A stretch of 64,000 nucleotides of DNA. It comes from Microlunatus flavus. GTDB taxonomy: Bacteria; Actinomycetota; Actinomycetes; Propionibacteriales; Propionibacteriaceae. The stretch is from contig NZ_FOFA01000001.1 in assembly GCF_900110855.1 (NCBI RefSeq), forward strand, positions 124,001 through 188,000. The letters run 5' to 3'. The notes beneath the pieces are model-generated. The model searched no databases, had not been told where the DNA came from, and saw only the letters and a program-made list of their open reading frames with translations. How positions within the stretch are numbered: the stretch's first letter is position 1; every line of letters begins with the position of its first letter. Shown here piece by piece: positions 56,671-64,000 of this stretch. A program made the position numbers and the translations under genes.

Positions 56671-57693
56671 GTGCCTGCCGACCCGTCGCCCGCGACCGAC
56701 GTCCCGGAGCCCGGGGACCCGGCCGCCACCCGGCCCTCGACCTCGCCGACCATCGCGTCCGCCCCTGCGGTCGTCGTCGGCGTGGCCACCTTCCGCCGCC
56801 CGGCCGCGCTCGCCCGCCTGCTGCCGGCGCTCGTCGCCCAGCTCGAGGCGTACGCGGGCGAGGCCTCCGTCCTCGTCGTCGACAACGACCCCGACGCAGG
56901 CGCTCGCGAGGAGGTCGCCCGCTGGGCCGGGGGCCGGGTCCGCTACGCGCACGAGCCCCGTCCCGGCATCGCCGCCGCCCGCAACCGCGCCCTGGCCGGC
57001 GCCGGCGACGCCCGGCTGCTGGTGTTCGTCGACGACGACGGGCTGCCGCAGCCCGGGTGGCTGTCGCGCATGGTCGAGGCCTGGCTGCGCTGGCGCCCGG
57101 CGGCGGTCTCGGGTCCGGCCGTGCCCCGCTTCGAGGAGGGCGAGCCGGACCCGTGGGTGGCGGGCTCGGGCGTCTTCGACCGCACGGTGCGCCCCACGGG
57201 GATGCTGCTCGGCGGTGCGAGCAGCGCCAACCTGCTGCTCGACCTGGAGCAGCTGCGGGCCTTCGGGCTGGCCTTCGACGAGGCGTTCGGCCTCACCGGC
57301 GGCAGCGACACGATGCTGACCCACGCGATCGTCGCCGCCGGGGGCGAGATCCGCTGGTGCGACGAGGCCGAGGTCCTCGACTTCCACTCCCCCGACCGGA
57401 TGACCCGGGCCTGGGTGCGCCGGCGCTCCTACCGCACCGGCAACGACTGGTCCCGGGTGGCGCTCGCGCTCGCCCCGAGCGGGCCGCGACGTCTGGCGGA
57501 GCGGGGCGAGCTGGTGGCGCGCGGCGCGGTGCGTGGGGCGACCGGCCTGGCGAACCAGCTGCGCGGCCGGCTGGCCCACGACGTCGCCCGGCAGGCGCTC
57601 GGCGCGTGCCAGGTCTCGACCGCGGTCGGCGTGGTCGGCGGGGCGCTGGGCGTGGTCAGCGTGGAGTACGGGCGCCCGGTCACGCCCGGCTGA
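56671..57693 (+). CDS. Family 2 glycosyltransferase
   Basis: A 340-residue GT-A fold enzyme. VVVGVATFRRP opens the nucleotide-sugar domain (about residue 35), then VVDNDP, GIAAARNRAL and the metal-binding VFVDDDGLP (DxD). The acceptor region GGSDTMLTHAI follows, and the C-terminus is weakly hydrophobic. The first 30 residues are Pro/Thr-rich. GTG 56671 is chosen for the domain start and TAATCT box. It converges on the flippase gene with a 14-bp overlap. Confidence 0.9.
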   Translation: MPADPSPATDVPEPGDPAATRPSTSPTIASAPAVVVGVATFRRPAALARLLPALVAQLEAYAGEASVLVVDNDPDAGAREEVARWAGGRVRYAHEPRPGIAAARNRALAGAGDARLLVFVDDDGLPQPGWLSRMVEAWLRWRPAAVSGPAVPRFEEGEPDPWVAGSGVFDRTVRPTGMLLGGASSANLLLDLEQLRAFGLAFDEAFGLTGGSDTMLTHAIVAAGGEIRWCDEAEVLDFHSPDRMTRAWVRRRSYRTGNDWSRVALALAPSGPRRLAERGELVARGAVRGATGLANQLRGRLAHDVARQALGACQVSTAVGVVGGALGVVSVEYGRPVTPG

Positions 57694-59134
57694 CGCGCTC
57701 GCGCCGCAGCAGCCCGCGGGCGGCGGCGAGCTCGGCCCGCTGCGACGGCAGGACCGCCAGCAGCAGACCGACCCAGCCGAGGGCGAGCACGCCGCCCACG
57801 ACGAGCTGCAGCACGGCGCCGTCGACCAGCCAGGTGCCGAGGTGCGCGAGGAGGCCGAGCGGCAGCGTGAGGGCGACCAGCGCGACCAGCGCCTGCCGCA
57901 GCAGCCGGCCGGCGTCGAGGCCGGTGGCGCGGCCCATGGAGACCAGCGAGACGACCCAGTAGGCGGCGAACGCGGCCGAGTGCCCGACGGCGACGCCGAC
58001 GGGGCCCCAGGGCAGGCCGCCGAGGATCATGCCGATCATCAGGGGACGGGTCAGGAGGTACATCCGCAGCTGGCGGTCGGCCCGGCCGCGGGCCAGGAAG
58101 CCCCAGTAGGTCACCAGCCCCACCCCGCGGAACACGCCCCCGACGGCCAGCACGACGAAGACCGGGACCACCGCGGTCCACTGCGGGCCGAACAGCACCG
58201 CGACGAGGGGCGCCGCGAGCCCGGCCGCGACGCCGAACGCCGGCCCCAGCCCGTACGTGCCCACGCGCTGGGCCTTCTCGACGTAGCGCTGCAGCGTCGG
58301 CAGGTCGTCCTGGACCCGGGAGAGCACGGGCAGCACCACGCGGCTCATCGGGTCGTTGATCTGGTTGATCGGCACCATGAGCAGCTGGTACGCCCGGCTG
58401 TAGACCCCGAGCGGCCCCGCGCCCCAGACGGCGCCGATCCCGACGTTGTCGACGTTGTTGGTGGCGTAGCCGAGCACCTGGGTGCCGAGCACGTGGCTGC
58501 CGAAGCGGACGAAGCGCCGTACCGACGTCGAGCGGCTGGGCAGGCCCGGCCGCCAGGCGCAGAAGACCACGCACAGCACGCAGGTCGTCAGGACCACGGT
58601 CCCCTGCTGCAGGACGATCGACCAGTAGCCGGCGCCGAGGGCGGCGGCGGTGATGGCCACCGCGACGCCGGCCGCCTGCGCCGAGAGCTCGACCACGCCC
58701 AGGGCGACGAAGCGGAGGTCGCGGCTGAGCTCGGCGCGGAACTGGGTCGTCACGCCGCTGACCACGAGCAGCCCGGCCAGCGCGAGCACCACACCCGCGA
58801 CCCGGGGGTCGCCGTAGAGGGCGGCGATGGGTCGCGCGCCGACGAGCGCGACGAGGGCGCAGGTCGTGCCGATGGCCACGTTGACCCAGAACAGGTTGGT
58901 GCGCTCGGGGTTCGTCAGCTCCTTCGCCTGGATCGCCGCCGACGACAGCCCGAAGTCGCGGACCAGCTCGGCCACGCCGAGCACGCTGGTGGCCATGGCC
59001 ACCAGGCCGAACGCCTCGGGGCTCAGCAGCCGCGCCAGCACGACGAGCGAGCCGATCTGCAGGACGAACCGGCCGCCCTGCGCCCCCAGCGTGAAGGCCG
59101 TCCCGCGCGCCGCCGCCCGCCCGAGGTCAACCAC
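57680..59134 (-). CDS. Polysaccharide flippase (MOP/Wzx-like)
   Basis: A 484-residue membrane protein with about 12-14 helices. The start (AARGTAFTLGAQGGRFVLQIGSLVVLARLLSPEAFGL) is characteristic of lipopolysaccharide/teichuronic-acid flippases. It likely moves undecaprenyl-linked repeat units across the membrane. GTG 59134 overlaps the end of the upstream ligase/polymerase gene by 8 bp, so the two are coupled. Confidence 0.92.
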   Translation of the reverse strand: MVDLGRAAARGTAFTLGAQGGRFVLQIGSLVVLARLLSPEAFGLVAMATSVLGVAELVRDFGLSSAAIQAKELTNPERTNLFWVNVAIGTTCALVALVGARPIAALYGDPRVAGVVLALAGLLVVSGVTTQFRAELSRDLRFVALGVVELSAQAAGVAVAITAAALGAGYWSIVLQQGTVVLTTCVLCVVFCAWRPGLPSRSTSVRRFVRFGSHVLGTQVLGYATNNVDNVGIGAVWGAGPLGVYSRAYQLLMVPINQINDPMSRVVLPVLSRVQDDLPTLQRYVEKAQRVGTYGLGPAFGVAAGLAAPLVAVLFGPQWTAVVPVFVVLAVGGVFRGVGLVTYWGFLARGRADRQLRMYLLTRPLMIGMILGGLPWGPVGVAVGHSAAFAAYWVVSLVSMGRATGLDAGRLLRQALVALVALTLPLGLLAHLGTWLVDGAVLQLVVGGVLALGWVGLLLAVLPSQRAELAAARGLLRRERVSRA

Positions 59135-60449
59135 GCGCGCCGGCGAGGCGCACGGGCCCGCTCCTCGTGCCCGTGCCGGTCCCGGTCGCTCCGGCGAGGT
59201 CGTCGGCGTCCGGGTCCTCGCGCCACGGGTCGCCCACGAGCAGGGTGGCCAGCGGCAGCAGCAGGACGGCGTCGAAGACGCTGTTGGCGGTGGGCAGCAG
59301 GGAGATCTCCAGCAGCGAGGCGCCGGCCAGCGCCAGCAGCAGCGCGAAGCCGGTCGCGTCGCCGTCCGGCGCGTCCGCCGCGCGCCGGATCGCGGCGAGC
59401 AGGAGCAGCCCGGTCAGCACCAGGAGCACCACCCCGCCGGTCACGAGGAGCTGCACGACCTCGTTGTGGCCGTGGGAGACGGTCGGGCCGAGGTTGCCCG
59501 AGGTCTGCGCGACCTGCGCGTAGAAGTCCGAGCCCAGGCCGAGCCACGGGTGCGCGCGCCAGGCGTCGAGGCTGACGGCCCAGATGCGGCCGCGGGTGGT
59601 GAAGGCCATCGGGTCGTGGGTCACGAACGGCAGCACCGCGACCAGGCCGAAGGCGCCCCACAGCACGAGCCGGTACGGCACCGAGCGCCGGTCCCGCGGG
59701 AGCAGCGAGAGCACGCCGACCGCGGCGGCCAGGCCCGCGGCCGCACCGATCGACGACCGGGCCGCGCTCCAGGCCAGCGCCCCGGCGACCAGGGCGAGCC
59801 ACGCGGCCCGCACCAGACGGGGTCGCACGAGCGCCACGAGCGGCAGGCCCATCAGCAGGTACTGGCCCAAGACGTTGCCGTGGGTGAAGATCCCGACCAG
59901 CACGCCGAAGGGCAGGAAGGCCTTCTCCTCGGTGATCTCGCTGCCGTCGACCGCGCGGAACACGCCCTGGTCGGGCAGCGCCACCGCGATGACGACCGAC
60001 AGCAGCGCGACGACGCCGACGAGGTGCCCGAGCAGGCGCAGGTGGCGACGGCCGGGCCGGAGCAGCCAGACCGCGACGACGACGGCCGGGTAGACGAGGT
60101 CGGACACCCCCGGCAGCGAGCCGAGCGTCCAGCCGCGCACCACGACCCACACCCAGGGCGCCAGCAGCAGCAGGAGCCCGCCGAGGTGGCGCCGCGGGTT
60201 GCGCCGCAGCGCGTCGAGCACGACGAGCAGGCACCACCCCAGCAGCGCCGCGGTGAGGAGGGTGGTCGCGGCGCTCGTCAGCGCGGTCGGCGGCGGCTCG
60301 GCCTGACCGACCCACACGCGGTACTTCGGCGCCGTCAGCGTCTGCAGCACCTTCGGCACGACGGCCCAGGCCGCCACGAGCACGAACAGCACCCCGGCCT
60401 GGTCGAAGCGGCGGGAGCCGGGCCGGGGCGTGCTAGCGGACCCGACCAC
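59127..60449 (-). CDS. O-antigen ligase/polymerase family membrane protein (Wzy-like)
   Basis: A 440-residue protein with about 11 helices and a large loop carrying TTRGRIWAVSLDAWRAHPWLGLG and SHGHNEVVQLLVTGG, the Wzy_C signature with the catalytic-type His. It probably polymerises repeat units. The start overlaps the lipoprotein gene end by 17 bp, and the 3' end overlaps the flippase start by 8 bp. Confidence 0.88.
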   Translation of the reverse strand: MVGSASTPRPGSRRFDQAGVLFVLVAAWAVVPKVLQTLTAPKYRVWVGQAEPPPTALTSAATTLLTAALLGWCLLVVLDALRRNPRRHLGGLLLLLAPWVWVVVRGWTLGSLPGVSDLVYPAVVVAVWLLRPGRRHLRLLGHLVGVVALLSVVIAVALPDQGVFRAVDGSEITEEKAFLPFGVLVGIFTHGNVLGQYLLMGLPLVALVRPRLVRAAWLALVAGALAWSAARSSIGAAAGLAAAVGVLSLLPRDRRSVPYRLVLWGAFGLVAVLPFVTHDPMAFTTRGRIWAVSLDAWRAHPWLGLGSDFYAQVAQTSGNLGPTVSHGHNEVVQLLVTGGVVLLVLTGLLLLAAIRRAADAPDGDATGFALLLALAGASLLEISLLPTANSVFDAVLLLPLATLLVGDPWREDPDADDLAGATGTGTGTRSGPVRLAGARG

Positions 60450-61095
60450 GGAACTGCACCACGGGCTGGCCCGACGTCACGTACACCGACACGGTGATGT
60501 CCCCGCGGGTGGCGTCGTCGAGCAGGAAGGCGTACGTGGCCTCGGCGCTGGCGCCCTTCTTCACCGACCCGGCGAGCGCGCGGGTCGGCGCGCCGGTGAC
60601 CGCGGTCCCGGGCGCACCGGCGGCGTTCGTGACGTTGACCTGCACGAAGCCGGTGTCGAGGGTCTTGCCGGTCTGGTTGACGAGCTTGAGCCGGAGCAGG
60701 ACGCCGGGCCCGGAGCTGTCACCCGGGGTGGCCGCCTTGATCGACGTGGCGCGCACCGAGACGAGCGAGACCTGCGCACCGGCGGTCCGCGTCGGTTCGT
60801 CCAGCTTCTTCGGCGGGGCGGTCTCGACCGGCCGGCTGGGCTCGGTGCTGCCGTCGCCGCTCGGGGCGGGGGTGGAGGCGCGCCCGCTCGAGGACGGCGA
60901 CGGGGACGCGGCGGCGGTCGGGCTCGCCGACGGAGCGGCCGACCTCGCCGGGGCGCTCGCCGACGCGCTGGGGAGCGACGGGGCGGGCGCCGGGCTCGGC
61001 GCGGGTGCGGGGTCCGAGCAGCCGGCGACGAGCAGGACGGTGCCGGCCAGCACGCCGGCCAGCCCCGTCAGCCTGCGTCGACGGTCGTGCTCCAC
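60433..61095 (-). CDS. Lipoprotein with Ser/Pro-rich linker
   Basis: A 220-residue lipoprotein with lipobox LVAGC (Cys about 26). A Pro/Ser/Ala-rich linker (about 28-95) is followed by a C-terminal beta-sandwich domain (VSLVSVRATSIKAATPG ... LRLKLVNQTGKTLDTGFVQV), like DUF4352/FxLYD-type extracellular domains. It starts 8 bp after the PKD gene and overlaps the ligase gene, so it belongs to the same transcription unit. Role unknown. Confidence 0.8.
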   Translation of the reverse strand: MEHDRRRRLTGLAGVLAGTVLLVAGCSDPAPAPSPAPAPSLPSASASAPARSAAPSASPTAAASPSPSSSGRASTPAPSGDGSTEPSRPVETAPPKKLDEPTRTAGAQVSLVSVRATSIKAATPGDSSGPGVLLRLKLVNQTGKTLDTGFVQVNVTNAAGAPGTAVTGAPTRALAGSVKKGASAEATYAFLLDDATRGDITVSVYVTSGQPVVQFRGRVR

Positions 61096-61103
61096 GGGGC
61101 CGG

Positions 61104-64000
61104 TCAGCTCGGGGTCACGAGCAGGTTGTCGAGCCCCAGCGTGACCGGCGAGTTCGTCGCCGTCTTCGGCTGGCTGGCCCGGAAGCCGACCGCACCGCTG
61201 ACGCGGAGACTCTTGGTGCTGTCGGTCGTCGACAGCTGGGCCTTGGGCTCCTTGGTGCCCGAGCGCCAGACGGTGACCTTGATGCGCGCCTTGCTGGCGC
61301 TGCTGATGCTCGCCCGGAACCGCAGCATGCCGCCCGCGGTGTAGGTCACCTTGGTGTCGACCTTCTTGACCGTCGTCTCCTTGCCCTTGACGACGCGGGT
61401 CACCACGAGGGTCGTCTTGCCCCCGCTGCGCAGGACCAGCTGTGCGCGGTACTCGCTGGTCCCCTTCTGACGCAGCACGTACGACCCGACCACGCCCGAC
61501 CCGGTCCCGACCTTGTCCGTGGTCACGTCGGCGACGACGTTGGCCTTCTTGGTGGAGACGGGCAGCGTCGCGGTCCAGGCCTCGCCGGGGCGCGAGAGCG
61601 CCAGGACGCCCTGGGCGCCGTCGACGGAGAAGCCGGCGTCGGGGTCGAGCCGCCAGGTGCCGCCCTTGTCCGCGGAGCCCCAGCCGGTGCCGGTGCGCTG
61701 GAACGAGTCGGCCGCGACGGTCGTCCCGCCGGTGCGGACGTTCTCGGCGTTCCAGTCGGTCGCGCCGTCGTCGTCGGTCACGGTCAGCTTGACGTAGTAG
61801 CTGCCGGTGCCCGAGTAGGTGTGCGTGACCTTCGACTTGGTGCTCGACGAGCCGTCACCGAAGTACCACTTGTACTTGGTGATCTTGCCGTCCCAGTCGG
61901 TCGACTTACGAGCGTCGAAGCTGATCTTCTTACCGCTCGCCTTGGCCGTGAACAGCGCGACCGGCTCGGAGTTGCCCTTGGCGTCCGCGGACTCCTTCGC
62001 CGACGCGCTGGTGCCCGAGGCGTTGGTCACGGTCAGCGAGACGTCGAAGCTGCCGGCCTTCTTGTAGGTGTGGCTGACCTTGGCGTCGCGGCCGTGGTAC
62101 GGCACGCTGTCGTCGCCGAAGTCCCAGTCGTAGACGAGGTCGTCGCCGGGCGCGGACGTCACCGTCGAGGCCGGGGAGGGGGAGCTCCCGGCGTCGGCGG
62201 CACCGCCCGTGCCCTCCCCCGCCACGAGGGCGGAGGAGGTCTGGGGGGCCGAGCCGGACGCGTCGTAGGAGCACGTCAGGCCCGAGCAGCTGGTGGTGAA
62301 CGCGGCGGTCGGCGCGGTCGCCGCCGACCGGCCGGTGTCGCCGTAGTGGTCCTTCACCTGGGCCGCGCTGAGCGCCGCCGGGTAGACCGACACGTCGTCG
62401 ATCGAGCCGGACAGGAAGCCCGTGGTGCCGGAGGGCAGGGTGTCGGCCCCGACCCGCCAGAAGCCGCCGTAGTCGCGGCCCGAGGTGATCGCGGCCCACG
62501 AGGCGACCTTGGCCCCGTCGACGTACAGCACCATGCCCGAGGTCGAGGACAGCGTCGCGACCACCTGGTGCCAGGCCCCGTCGTTGTAGCTCTTGGTGCT
62601 GGTGATGGCCCGCGAGGTGCCCTGCTGGTCGAGGTAGTAGACGATCTTGCCCGACGCGTTCAGGTAGACCTGCCGGTCGTGGCGGTAGCTGGTGCCGGTC
62701 GGCACGTCGCCGAAGCCCACGACCTGGCCGCCCGCGGTCGACTTGGTCTGGAACCAGGCCTCCACGCTGTAGGTCTGCGGCGCCCGGACGAAGCCGTTGG
62801 AGCTGGCGGCCGAGGCGTTGATCGTGCCGTTGACGGCCGCGCCCGTGTCGCCGTCGATCGCCCCCGCGGCGCCGAGCGTCATGCCCGAGGCCTTGGTGAG
62901 GTCGGTGCTGCCGGCCCAGTCGGTGATCGCCGAGGCCGGGTCGTCGAGGCGCCAGTAGTTCGAGGCGCCGTCGGCGAGGACCTGCTGGGAGTAGGCCGAG
63001 GTGCCGACGGTCGCGCCGCTCGGGACGAGGCTGCGGGCGTTGCTCGTCGTCACGTTGCCGTCGACGTCGGTGATCCGCAGCTTGTAGCTGTACGTCGTGC
63101 CCGCCGTGATGTCGGTGTCGGTGTAGGCCACCGTCGTCTTCCACCACGGGGCCGTGACGTTGGTCTGGGTCTGCACCACGACGTTGTTGCGCAGCAGCTC
63201 GACCTTGGCCAGCACGGCGCTGTCACGGTCCCACGGCGCCGCGGTGACGCGGACGACGTTGGCGCCGACGACCTGCGCGCTCGGGGTGCCGACGGAGGTG
63301 CTCGCGCTGCCCGGGTCGGAGAAGTACACGCGCGGCGCGTCCTTCTTCGGGGCGAGCGAGCCCCGGGCGAAGCGGACGAGACCCTGCTGGGCCTTGCCGT
63401 TGACGGTCGGGAACTGCCCGCCGACCACGACGTAGTCGCTGGTGCTCTCGATGGTGAGGGTGGCCTGGCCGGAGTAGTAGCCGGTCGAGGTGTTGCCCAT
63501 CGCGAACTGCGGGAACCAGTTGATCAGCGCCGGCGCCTGGTAGCCCACGAAGTCCTTGAACTTCGTCGGCGAGTACGAGTTGCGCAGCACGTCGCCCTGG
63601 GCGTCGGCCGTGAACGCGTTGGCGCGCCACTCGACCTGCGTCGGGCGCTGCTGCGGGAAGGAGCCGATGTTGGAGCAGTCGTGCTGGTGGCTCGCGGCGT
63701 ACAGCACGCCGTTGGCGACGGTCGTGTCGTAGGTGTCGCCGTGGCAGTCGGCGAGCCACTTGATGGCGCCCCCTGCGGGGTCGACCGCCCAGGCGCCCTC
63801 GAAGTTGGAGTCGGTCCCGCCGAACCAGAAGCCGGCGCCGTAGACGGTGGTGCCGTCGGTCTTGAGCGACAGCACGCCGCCGTTCTGGCCGAACTGCTTG
63901 ACGACCTTGTTGACCGCCCAGGTCTGCGGGGCGCCCGTGGTCGGGTCGAGCGAGATGGACCCGTTGACGGTCGTGAGGGTCGAGCTCGTGAGGCTGCCGA
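61104..64000 (-). CDS. Large secreted PKD/LamG surface protein (5' end outside window)
   Basis: At least 965 residues, open to the right edge without a stop. In order the visible part has a propeller-like N-terminal region (GAGFWFGGTDSNFEGAWAVD...), a fibronectin-like module (about 63100-63300), and a LamG/concanavalin-like domain (about 62340-62930, FVRAPQTYSVEAWF...). Two PKD domains follow (YDWDFGDDS near 62110, WYFGDGSSS near 61865), then a C-terminal beta-sandwich module of about 200 residues. It probably binds glycans or is part of the extracellular matrix. It lies 8 bp upstream of the lipoprotein gene in the exopolysaccharide run. No sorting motif is seen at the C-terminus. Confidence 0.88.
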   Translation of the reverse strand, partial: GSLTSSTLTTVNGSISLDPTTGAPQTWAVNKVVKQFGQNGGVLSLKTDGTTVYGAGFWFGGTDSNFEGAWAVDPAGGAIKWLADCHGDTYDTTVANGVLYAASHQHDCSNIGSFPQQRPTQVEWRANAFTADAQGDVLRNSYSPTKFKDFVGYQAPALINWFPQFAMGNTSTGYYSGQATLTIESTSDYVVVGGQFPTVNGKAQQGLVRFARGSLAPKKDAPRVYFSDPGSASTSVGTPSAQVVGANVVRVTAAPWDRDSAVLAKVELLRNNVVVQTQTNVTAPWWKTTVAYTDTDITAGTTYSYKLRITDVDGNVTTSNARSLVPSGATVGTSAYSQQVLADGASNYWRLDDPASAITDWAGSTDLTKASGMTLGAAGAIDGDTGAAVNGTINASAASSNGFVRAPQTYSVEAWFQTKSTAGGQVVGFGDVPTGTSYRHDRQVYLNASGKIVYYLDQQGTSRAITSTKSYNDGAWHQVVATLSSTSGMVLYVDGAKVASWAAITSGRDYGGFWRVGADTLPSGTTGFLSGSIDDVSVYPAALSAAQVKDHYGDTGRSAATAPTAAFTTSCSGLTCSYDASGSAPQTSSALVAGEGTGGAADAGSSPSPASTVTSAPGDDLVYDWDFGDDSVPYHGRDAKVSHTYKKAGSFDVSLTVTNASGTSASAKESADAKGNSEPVALFTAKASGKKISFDARKSTDWDGKITKYKWYFGDGSSSTKSKVTHTYSGTGSYYVKLTVTDDDGATDWNAENVRTGGTTVAADSFQRTGTGWGSADKGGTWRLDPDAGFSVDGAQGVLALSRPGEAWTATLPVSTKKANVVADVTTDKVGTGSGVVGSYVLRQKGTSEYRAQLVLRSGGKTTLVVTRVVKGKETTVKKVDTKVTYTAGGMLRFRASISSASKARIKVTVWRSGTKEPKAQLSTTDSTKSLRVSGAVGFRASQPKTATNSPVTLGLDNLLVTPS

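Overview
The window is chromosomal DNA from a very GC-rich actinobacterium. Lsr2, DisA next to RadA, the tilS-hpt-ftsH-fol cluster, MutY without a NUDIX domain, DUF2342 and DUF3180 proteins, and many GTG starts all point to Actinobacteria. The mix of genes would fit Propionibacteriales, but the sequence alone does not settle the family. No rRNA, tRNA, CRISPR array, insertion sequence or prophage was seen. Coding density is high, with many 1-17 bp overlaps.

Layout. 1-3110: membrane proteins probably tied to copper or terminal-oxidase biology (CtaG-like, DUF2243, a His/Met-rich membrane protein, PepSY). 3139-9170: a small helix-turn-helix protein and an asd-proC-acuC run, then a CPBP protease-like protein, an alpha/beta-hydrolase-fold protein and a TIM-barrel isomerase. 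9213-14381: a Cys-rich protein, a VOC protein, hisC-like, radA and disA (genome integrity and c-di-AMP). 14394-18669: a secreted or anchored protein, mutY, an aldo/keto reductase, a hydrolase and DUF2255. 18820-24976: clpC, lsr2, nadC and nadB on the minus strand. 24983-27227: a MidA-type methyltransferase followed after 4 bp by a solitary NuoD-like protein. 27409-41141: the conserved minus-strand run dacB, DUF2342, tilS, hpt, ftsH, folE, folP, folB, folK, DUF3180. It is broken by plus-strand genes: vapBC, a phosphatidylcholine-synthase-like gene and a zinc metallopeptidase. 41252-47893: ppa, a sulfotransferase, an AbiEi/DUF559-like gene flanked on both sides by paired palindromes, sugar-metabolism-like enzymes and tandem fluoride channels. 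47947-51103: a sugar ABC transporter operon with a candidate operator and promoter. 51777-64000: an exopolysaccharide locus (initiating sugar-phosphate transferase, family-14 polysaccharide lyase, Wzz/ATPase, glycosyltransferase, flippase, polymerase or ligase, lipoprotein, and a PKD/LamG surface protein running off the edge).

Two features stand out across the window. First, about fifteen genes carry a TANNNT hexamer exactly 6-7 nt before an ATG or GTG. This suggests leaderless transcripts and fixes several start codons. Second, several intergenic gaps hold large nested inverted repeats. Two of them share a 17-bp core with the same 9-nt hairpin loop, and another pair brackets the AbiEi/DUF559-like gene. 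These repeats are the best candidates for something undescribed, together with the methyltransferase/NuoD-like pair and a ribosome-site-masking stem inside the ABC operon.
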